19,515 bases of DNA, taken from the NCBI GenBank assembly GCA_016780825.1, contig JADHLF010000046.1, positions 1 through 19,515 of the forward strand, in the 5' to 3' direction. The translations under genes were made by a program, and so were the position numbers. This DNA comes from Planktomarina sp. (GTDB lineage: Bacteria > Pseudomonadota > Alphaproteobacteria > Rhodobacterales > Rhodobacteraceae). The notes beneath the pieces are model-generated. The model had not been told where the DNA came from, did not search any database, and saw only the letters and a list, made by a program, of their open reading frames with translations. Positions 14,276-19,515 of this stretch are shown here, piece by piece. Position 1 is the stretch's first letter; every line of letters starts with the position of its first letter.

Positions 14276-15724
14276 ATGCCCCAACCATTCGCGCAAGAGC
14301 GCGTATTGCAGGCTGCGCGATCGTGCTTCCCAACCCTTGGCCCCCGGCGGGTTTTCACGGCCTTTCACTTTTTCGCGCCGCGCCATATCGGCGGTCAAAA
14401 TAGCAAAGCCGAGGCTTTTGCCTCCATATGTGAGATATCCTGACAGAGAGCTGACAAAATTTAACGTGCCTGTTTTGACCCGCAGATCCACGCCCGCCAT
14501 CGGCTTTCCTTTATCGCGTAAGATCTTGGGCTTGAGCAAATCGGCCAGCCCGTTGCGATGGTGCCAAGCCATGAACAACGCCAACCCGCCGGCGGTCAGC
14601 CGCGATTGATCCGACAGACCCGAGTGATCAACAACCGCTCCGCGCATCCCATGGGCCTGGGCAAACTGGCTCAGAGCCGCCGCCGAGTCACGCAGATTTG
14701 GCGCGCCCGAGGCCGTGAGGCCAATCACCTCAGCGGTTAAATTCGTCGACAGTTTCAACATGGATTTGGCAATTTCATGATAAGGGCGCGACTGCTTTTG
14801 CGCGATGTCCACCTCCAGCACCGCCTCCGGTCGCTGACCCGTGACGATGGTGGGAGGCGGCAGCTCAATGCCCATCTCGGCGCATATCCCCTGAAAGGCT
14901 TCACCGGCATAGCGTCTTGGATTGCGCGCAGGCAACCACCGCCCCCCATCCTTACCCAAGGCAGAGCGCTGCACCGACCATTGCTCGCGCTCGGGGGCGT
15001 ATTGATACGCATAGCTCGGCGCGTCCCGCTCCTCCACGCGCATCCCAATCGAGGGGATTTGCGGCCGATAAATTCGACCCGGCGCGCTCATTGACAGATC
15101 ATAGCCGCCCTCAGCCTGGCGGGCCCATTCAAATTGCACCCGGTTCAGGTTGAGATTCACCCCGGCAATCGCCGGGTTATAATTGGCTTGCGGCAATTGG
15201 CTGCTGTCGATTTCACGCAGGTAGGGAAATCCATTGTCCACAATCAAAAGCCGACCTTTAACCCGGTGAATAGCTGTTTTCTGTAGCGCCTTGGCAAAAT
15301 TGACCAAATCATCTGTGTGCAATGTTGGATCCGCAGATCCAGTCAAAATGATATCCCCAACAAGCGTCCCATCGATCACCCGTCCTTGCAGACTTAAACG
15401 CGTGACGAATTGAAAATCGCGCCCAAGTTTTTGCAAGCCATAGGCGGCGGTCAGTGCCTTGGTCACACTGGCCGGAGGCAATTCAGCCTCTGGGGCATAG
15501 GCGTCCAGAAGCTCCCCCGTTTCTGGATCCATCAGCGCGCAGCTGACCTGACCTTTGAGAGCAAACGAGCGAATAACCTCCGCAGCGCCGCCCAAGAGAT
15601 CAGAGGATATATCCGGCCTGGCAACGGGCCGCAAAGATCGCAACGGCGCCACAGCAAAGGCTGAGGAGCCAAGTGCCGCAAGGGCCGTGCTGAGTGCTGC
15701 TCTGCGCGTGAACGTATTTTTCAT
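14267..15724 (-). CDS. dacB: D-alanyl-D-alanine carboxypeptidase/endopeptidase, PBP4 family (peptidase S13)
   Basis: A 485-residue periplasmic DD-peptidase that cleaves D-Ala-D-Ala ends and/or peptide cross-links of peptidoglycan. SxxK is S86-V-T-K89, SxN is S326-T-N328 (SMLKLSTNLTAE) and KTG is at 417-419 (RVKTGT). A large insert between the first two motifs, typical of S13, is present. The N-terminus reads FTRRAALSTALAALGSSAFA, which resembles a twin-arginine (Tat) signal more than a plain Sec signal. The ATG at 15724 is preferred to an in-frame TTG two codons upstream, but the ribosome site is poor (GGGG next to the ATG). This is the second wall-trimming enzyme in the window besides dacC. 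It overlaps the end of the TerB-fold gene by 9 nt. Confidence 0.92.
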   Translation of the reverse strand: MKNTFTRRAALSTALAALGSSAFAVAPLRSLRPVARPDISSDLLGGAAEVIRSFALKGQVSCALMDPETGELLDAYAPEAELPPASVTKALTAAYGLQKLGRDFQFVTRLSLQGRVIDGTLVGDIILTGSADPTLHTDDLVNFAKALQKTAIHRVKGRLLIVDNGFPYLREIDSSQLPQANYNPAIAGVNLNLNRVQFEWARQAEGGYDLSMSAPGRIYRPQIPSIGMRVEERDAPSYAYQYAPEREQWSVQRSALGKDGGRWLPARNPRRYAGEAFQGICAEMGIELPPPTIVTGQRPEAVLEVDIAQKQSRPYHEIAKSMLKLSTNLTAEVIGLTASGAPNLRDSAAALSQFAQAHGMRGAVVDHSGLSDQSRLTAGGLALFMAWHHRNGLADLLKPKILRDKGKPMAGVDLRVKTGTLNFVSSLSGYLTYGGKSLGFAILTADMARREKVKGRENPPGAKGWEARSRSLQYALLREWLGHLR

Positions 15725-15812
15725 CCCCAATGGCTAGCGGGGCGCATGGGCCTTTGGCAAGAGCATTTTCAAAAGGTCTCTGCATCACCCAACCGCCAAG
15801 CCAGAACACTTT

Positions 15813-15880
15813 GCCCGGTGGCATCACCGGGCTGCGCCTGCCCGCCCCCCGGCAGGCGCATTCAGCATCTCAATATGCTG
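15813..15880. repeat. three consecutive perfect hairpins in the dacB/EamA divergent gap
   Basis: Hairpin 1: GCCCGGTG/CACCGGGC, 8 bp with loop GCAT (15813-15832). Hairpin 2: TGCGCCTGCC/GGCAGGCGCA, 10 bp with an 8-nt loop (15833-15860). Hairpin 3: CAGCAT/ATGCTG, 6 bp with a 6-nt loop (15863-15880). The first two touch and the third is 2 nt away. No T run follows on either strand. The remainder of the 283-nt gap (15725-16007) shows no gene and no convincing promoter, apart from a TAAAAT box at 15968-15973 without a -35. Confidence 0.6.
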
Positions 15881-16007
15881 GTATATATGGACATTGCTCA
15901 AGTTTTGCAGTGATTTCATCTCCCGACATATGCGCCCACCAAGGCAGGCGCTTCCCTCATTTCATGTTAAAATGGCGCTATAGAGCGGTCTTGCTTCAAG
16001 GGGGCTG

Positions 16008-16868
16008 GTGCCGAAGGCCGGCGGCTGCTACCCCGACGGGATGTGGCGCGCGATACTCTTTATGTTGATCGGCATGATGCTGATCCCAACCGGCGATGCC
16101 GCCAGCAAACTGCTGTCGAATACCCATGGCTATCATCCGTTTTTCATCACATGGGCCCGGTTCGCCGTTGGATCACTCTTGGTGCTGCCTTTCATACCAC
16201 GCCGCTGTTTCAAGGTGTTTCGCAACCCGGTGGCTTGGGGGCGCGGGCTGCTCCTGGCTGTTGGCATCAGCGTCATCACCTTTGCGGTCGCATTGGAAGA
16301 CTTGGCAGATGTCTTCGCGGTGTTTTTCATTGGGCCAATCATCAGCTACATTCTGGCGGCGATCTTTCTCAAAGAAACCATCACCCTAGAGCGTAGCGCG
16401 TTGTTGGTCATAGGCTTCACCGGAATTTTGCTCATTGCCAGACCCGGCTTTGGCTTTTCCATTGGACTGGCCTGTGCCCTTTTCGCCGGGTGCAGCTATG
16501 GCGTGTTTCTGACCCTGTCGCGTCTGGCCGCAGGCCAGGAGGAGCCCAAAGCGCTTTTGTTCTCGCAATCGCTCATCGCCGCCGGTCTGTGCACGCCCAT
16601 GGCGCTGATATATTGGCCAGAGCATCTCTTCGCCAGCCCAGCCATGCTCACCGTCTCGGGCGCAGCCTCGATGCTCGGAAATATGTTTTTGATCCTCGCC
16701 TATGGGCGCGCACCCGCCACGCGCATGGCGCCCTTCGTCTATTTTCAACTCTTGGGCGCCTTGCTATTGGGATGGGGTGTTTTTGGTACGCTGCCAGATG
16801 TCTTGGGGCTTGCCGGTTTGGCCTTGCTGATGATCTCAGGCTTTGGCTCTGCCTTCTTGCGCCGCTAA
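16008..16868 (+). CDS. EamA/DMT family transporter
   Basis: A 286-residue inner-membrane protein of the drug/metabolite transporter superfamily, with two EamA halves and about ten hydrophobic segments. The first half ends with a typical ISYILAAIFLKETITLERSALLVIGFTGILL; the second ends in FQLLGALLLGWGVFG and LAGLALLMISG. Exporters of amino acids, nucleosides or metabolites occur in the family, and the substrate is unknown. The start is uncertain. GTG at 16008 has AAGGGGG 3-5 nt upstream. ATG at 16041 begins directly at the first membrane helix (MWRAILFMLIG), as in many relatives, but has no good ribosome site. It lies downstream of the triple hairpin and its stop overlaps that of nadD by 4 nt. 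Confidence 0.87.
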   Translation: MPKAGGCYPDGMWRAILFMLIGMMLIPTGDAASKLLSNTHGYHPFFITWARFAVGSLLVLPFIPRRCFKVFRNPVAWGRGLLLAVGISVITFAVALEDLADVFAVFFIGPIISYILAAIFLKETITLERSALLVIGFTGILLIARPGFGFSIGLACALFAGCSYGVFLTLSRLAAGQEEPKALLFSQSLIAAGLCTPMALIYWPEHLFASPAMLTVSGAASMLGNMFLILAYGRAPATRMAPFVYFQLLGALLLGWGVFGTLPDVLGLAGLALLMISGFGSAFLRR

Positions 16869-17467
16869 CCCCAGCCTCCGCGGTTGCGAATGGCCGAGGA
16901 GCTGGCCGGGCTCTGCGGCATATCCACAAAACACCAGGCTGGAGCAGTGCAATGACTCAATAGCCTTGACGCATGCGCGGGGAGCCTTGCGGAGGCAAAG
17001 CGCCGCGCCGCTGGCGCGCATTGCGCCGCCAACCCCTGCCCTGGTCGCGCCAAAATTCCCAGGGGCATGATCTGGAAAATATCCTGCCAATCCCTCCACT
17101 TATGGATCTGCGCCAGATTATCAGCCCCCATGAGCCAGGTGAATCGCGTGGTGGGGTAGATCGCCCGCAGCCCGCGCAAGCTGTCACAGGTGAACCTTGT
17201 GTCCAGATGGGATTCCAAATCGGTGACGACAATGCGCGGATGGTCACTCAGGCGCTTGGCATGGGCCACCCGTTTGTCGAGCGGCGCAGGTCCTTGCGGT
17301 TTCAAAGGATTGGCCGGGCTGACCAGCCACCAGATTTGATGAAGATCAAAGCGCTTGAGCGCCTGCTCGGAAATCCGCAGGTGCCCTTCATGGGCCGGAT
17401 CAAACGACCCGCCCAAAAGGCCGACACGCCGCCCGGCGCTGGATTTTGGCAAATTAAACCGCATCAT
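16865..17467 (-). CDS. nadD: nicotinate-nucleotide adenylyltransferase
   Basis: A 200-residue cytoplasmic enzyme that joins nicotinate mononucleotide and ATP to give deamido-NAD, a required step in NAD synthesis. The nucleotidyltransferase motif GGSFDPAHEGH is at 19-29, with the (H/T)xGH signature as HEGH at 26-29. MGADN is at 113-117, and SSSAIR at 189-194 corresponds to the ISSTxIR motif of the family. Two adjacent ATG codons begin the gene; AAGG and AAGGG lie just upstream, so either could be used. It is convergent with the EamA gene with a 4-nt overlap and divergent from ettA. The protein ends soon after the SSSAIR motif, slightly short for the family but with all motifs intact. Confidence 0.94.
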   Translation of the reverse strand: MMRFNLPKSSAGRRVGLLGGSFDPAHEGHLRISEQALKRFDLHQIWWLVSPANPLKPQGPAPLDKRVAHAKRLSDHPRIVVTDLESHLDTRFTCDSLRGLRAIYPTTRFTWLMGADNLAQIHKWRDWQDIFQIMPLGILARPGQGLAAQCAPAARRFASARLPAHASRLLSHCTAPAWCFVDMPQSPASSSAIRNRGGWG

Positions 17468-17565
17468 CCCTTACCTTTAGCGCAGATAGACCCCTGCGCA
17501 AGCCATGGCCGCGCCAGTTTTGGCAAATTCATATTTGCGCCGAGGCGCGCGTCACTGTAACAGAG

Positions 17566-17586
17566 GTTTGAATTTTTCAGTCAAAC
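17566..17586. promoter_or_regulatory. inverted repeat in the ettA leader
   Basis: GTTTGA (17566-17571) and TCAAAC (17581-17586) are perfect arms around an AT-rich 9-nt spacer. It lies 4 nt before the GAGGG ribosome site (17591-17595) of ettA. It may be a small operator in the 133-nt nadD/ettA divergent gap or a leader hairpin. Only 6 bp, so chance is possible. Confidence 0.3.
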
Positions 17587-17600
17587 ACCCGAGGGTACAG

Positions 17601-19256
17601 ATGGCCACATATCAATACGTATACCACATGGATGGCGTTTCAAAAACCTATCCCGGTGGCAAAAAATGTTTCGAAAACATCCGCCTGTCATTCCTTCCCG
17701 GTGTAAAAATCGGTGTGGTCGGGGTGAACGGCGCGGGGAAATCAACCCTGCTCAAAATCATGGCCGGTTTGGATACGGATTTCTCGGGTGAAGCCTGGGC
17801 GGCAGAGGGCGCGAAAGTGGGCTACCTGCCTCAGGAGCCGAAACTGGAAGCAGGCCTGACCGTTCGCGAGAATGTTATGCTGGGCGTGAAGGCTAAAAAA
17901 GACATCTTGGATCGCTACAATGATCTTGCGATGAATTACTCCGATGAGACCGCCGATGAAATGGCGCAGCTGCAAGATGAAATTGATGCCAATAATCTTT
18001 GGGATTTGGACGCTCAAATTGACGTCAGTATGGAGGCCCTGCGCTGCCCACCAGACGATGCGATGCCTGAAAATCTTTCGGGCGGGGAAGCACGCCGCGT
18101 GGCCCTGTGCCGGCTATTGCTCGAGCAACCGGATATGTTGCTGCTTGATGAGCCCACCAACCACTTGGACGCTGAAACCATTGCTTGGCTCCAAAAACAC
18201 TTGATTGACTATACCGGCACAATCCTCGTTGTGACCCACGACCGCTATTTTCTCGATGACATTACCGGTTGGATCCTCGAAATTGATCGGGGGCAAGGCG
18301 TGCCCTATGAAGGCAATTACTCCTCTTGGCTTGAACAAAAGGCAAAGCGCTTGGCGCAAGAATCGCGTGAGGATAAGTCCAAACAAAAAACGCTGGAGCG
18401 CGAATTGGAATGGATGCGGCAGGGTCAAAAGGCCCGGCAGGCAAAATCCAAAGCCAGGATTGCCGCCTATAATGACATGGCCAATCAATCCGAGCGTGAA
18501 AAACTGGGACGTGCGCAAATCATCATCCCAAATGGGCCAAGATTGGGGTCCAAGGTCATTGAAGTCTCTGGGCTCAAGAAAGCCATGGGCGACAAGTTGT
18601 TGGTCGAAGACCTCTCCTTCTCACTGCCGCCCGGCGGCATCGTCGGGGTGATCGGCCCCAATGGCGCGGGCAAGACAACCCTTTTCAAAATGCTCACCGG
18701 GCAAGAGCAGCCCGATGAGGGCACAGTTGAATATGGCGACACGGTGCAATTGTCCTATGTCGATCAATCGCGCGATGATTTGGATCCCAATGCCAATGTT
18801 TGGGAGGCCATTGCGGACGGTCTGGATGTGGTGCAATTGGGCGATGTGGAAGTCAACGGGCGGGCCTATTGTTCAGCTTTTAACTTCAAAGGTGCGACCC
18901 AGCAGAAAAAAGTCAGCCTGCTGTCGGGCGGCGAGCGCAACCGGGTGCATATGGCCCGATTGCTGCGCGCGGGTGGCAATGTCTTGCTTCTCGATGAGCC
19001 GACCAATGATTTAGATGTGGAGACCCTGCGGGCACTCGAAGATGCTTTGGTTGATTTTGCCGGCTGCGCGGTGGTCATCTCTCACGATCGCTTTTTCCTT
19101 GACCGGATCTGCACCCATATCCTCGCCTTTGAGGGTGATGCGCATGTGGAATGGTTCGAGGGCAATTTCGAAGACTATGAGGAGGACAAGAAACGCCGCC
19201 TCGGAGCCGATGCCCTACAGCCCACGCGGATCAAGCATAAGAAATTCGCGCGCTAA
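17601..19256 (+). CDS. ettA: energy-dependent translational throttle protein EttA (ABC-F)
   Basis: A 551-residue soluble ABC-F ATPase that binds the ribosomal E site and gates the first elongation steps according to ATP/ADP level. The first ABC domain has Walker A GVNGAGKS (41-48), signature LSGGE (159-163), Walker B LLLDEP (180-185) and switch histidine H213. The second has Walker A GPNGAGKT (352-359), LSGGE (441-445), Walker B LLLDEP (462-467) and H495. The linker at about 243-315 (WLEQKAKRLAQE, then ELEWMRQGQKARQAKSKAR) is the P-site tRNA interaction motif of the EttA subgroup. The length matches E. coli EttA (555 residues), and no membrane domain is present. The ATG is chosen because GAGGG lies 5 nt upstream and homologues begin MATYQYVY-like; an upstream in-frame start at 17505 is unlikely. 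Confidence 0.96.
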   Translation: MATYQYVYHMDGVSKTYPGGKKCFENIRLSFLPGVKIGVVGVNGAGKSTLLKIMAGLDTDFSGEAWAAEGAKVGYLPQEPKLEAGLTVRENVMLGVKAKKDILDRYNDLAMNYSDETADEMAQLQDEIDANNLWDLDAQIDVSMEALRCPPDDAMPENLSGGEARRVALCRLLLEQPDMLLLDEPTNHLDAETIAWLQKHLIDYTGTILVVTHDRYFLDDITGWILEIDRGQGVPYEGNYSSWLEQKAKRLAQESREDKSKQKTLERELEWMRQGQKARQAKSKARIAAYNDMANQSEREKLGRAQIIIPNGPRLGSKVIEVSGLKKAMGDKLLVEDLSFSLPPGGIVGVIGPNGAGKTTLFKMLTGQEQPDEGTVEYGDTVQLSYVDQSRDDLDPNANVWEAIADGLDVVQLGDVEVNGRAYCSAFNFKGATQQKKVSLLSGGERNRVHMARLLRAGGNVLLLDEPTNDLDVETLRALEDALVDFAGCAVVISHDRFFLDRICTHILAFEGDAHVEWFEGNFEDYEEDKKRRLGADALQPTRIKHKKFAR

Positions 19257-19296
19257 GCCCGTCTGTTTTCGCGCCTTTCGCAATCGCCCTGTGAGG

Positions 19297-19322
19297 CCCC
19301 CGTGGAAGGCACGGGGGTTTTT
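19297..19322 (+). terminator. rho-independent terminator of ettA
   Basis: CCCCCGTG (19297-19304), loop GAAGG and CACGGGGG (19310-19317) form a perfect 8-bp GC-rich stem directly followed by TTTTT (19318-19322). It begins 40 nt after the ettA stop. It is the clearest intrinsic terminator in the window. Confidence 0.93.
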
Positions 19323-19354
19323 AACAGCTGCGCGTCTTCTGGCTTGCAAAAAAA

Positions 19355-19394
19355 ATGCGAAACGGCCATATGGCCCCTGCGACCGTTACCGCAT
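19355..19394 (+). repeat. nested inverted repeat upstream of the probable cold-shock gene
   Basis: ATGCG (19355-19359) pairs with CGCAT (19390-19394), and AACGG (19361-19365) with CCGTT (19383-19387), giving a two-part stem. Its centre contains the 12-bp palindrome GGCCATATGGCC (19364-19375), which can form an alternative hairpin. It lies between the ettA terminator and the csp start. Cold-shock genes often have long structured leaders, but no promoter upstream of this element was identified. A TTGACT box at 19440-19445 could start transcription after it. Confidence 0.4.
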
Positions 19395-19498
19395 CTCGAC
19401 CAACTGTTTTGCTTACAAGGCCACAGTCCTCGACATGAATTGACTGACGCCGACCTGCCGCAATACCGTGGGCAGTACTGTAAAATGGAGTAAACGGG

Positions 19499-19515
19499 AT
19501 GGCTACTGGCACCGT
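19499..19515 (+). CDS. start of a probable cold-shock protein (partial, cut by window end)
   Basis: The last 17 bases read ATG GCT ACT GGC ACC GT, encoding MATGT followed by the first two bases of a valine codon. A GGAG ribosome site (19487-19490) lies 8 nt upstream. Cold-shock domain proteins of alphaproteobacteria typically begin M-A-x-G-T-V-K-W-F, so this is most likely a CspA-type RNA chaperone. Only five codons are visible, so the assignment rests on that short match, the good ribosome site and the position after a terminator. Confidence 0.5.

Noticed and set aside
15725..16007. Known riboswitch controlling the EamA transporter
   Set aside because: The hairpins match no riboswitch consensus that I can recall, so only the structure is reported.
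17505..17600. Upstream start for ettA
   Set aside because: The added 32 residues do not resemble EttA, and the ATG at 17601 has a GAGGG ribosome site and the expected MATYQ-like N-terminus.
1..19515. CRISPR array, insertion sequence, integron or toxin-antitoxin pair
   Set aside because: No direct repeat-spacer pattern, transposase, integrase or paired small ORFs with ribosome sites were seen.

Overview
The window looks like a stretch of ordinary chromosome from an alphaproteobacterium, most likely of the Rhodobacterales/Roseobacter group. This rests on a class I lysyl-tRNA synthetase, a DNA polymerase III delta-prime subunit without its zinc-binding cysteines, the gene order dacC-tmk-holB-tatD-MBL hydrolase, and the general protein sequence style (recognised from memory, not by database search). 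No transposase, integrase, phage structural cassette, CRISPR array or resistance island was found.

Layout: (1) 2-91, tRNA-Ser(UGA) on the minus strand. (2) 354-5757, a tight plus-strand operon: D-Ala-D-Ala carboxypeptidase (dacC), thymidylate kinase (tmk), DNA polymerase III delta-prime (holB), TatD hydrolase, PhnP-like metallo-beta-lactamase-fold hydrolase and an AEC-family carrier. Junctions are an abutment, three 4-nt stop/start overlaps and a 1-nt gap, so translation is probably coupled. (3) 5761-6846, a DadA-like FAD oxidoreductase on the minus strand, divergent from uvrB (7037-9226, plus). (4) 9299-13761, a minus-strand block transcribed lysK, then a small secreted DUF4864 protein, then a 762-residue parallel beta-helix protein. 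(5) 13850-15724, a TerB-fold protein (plus) and a convergent, overlapping PBP4-type D,D-peptidase (dacB, minus). (6) 16008-17467, an EamA transporter (plus) convergent on and overlapping nadD (minus). (7) 17601-19256, the ABC-F translation factor ettA (plus) with a textbook terminator, followed by the first codons of a probable cold-shock gene cut by the window end.

Most genes are housekeeping: wall trimming (dacC, dacB), dTTP supply and replication (tmk, holB), repair (uvrB), translation (lysK, ettA, tRNA-Ser), NAD synthesis (nadD). The least explained material is the beta-helix protein without a visible signal peptide together with its structured leader; a perfect 13-bp inverted repeat that buries the ribosome binding site of the DUF4864 gene; and three perfect hairpins in a row in the divergent dacB/EamA gap. 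These are regulatory or descriptive leads, not a demonstrated new system. No gene-free stretch exceeds 300 bases; the longest are 92-353, 15725-16007, 6847-7036 and 19257-19498, each described below.
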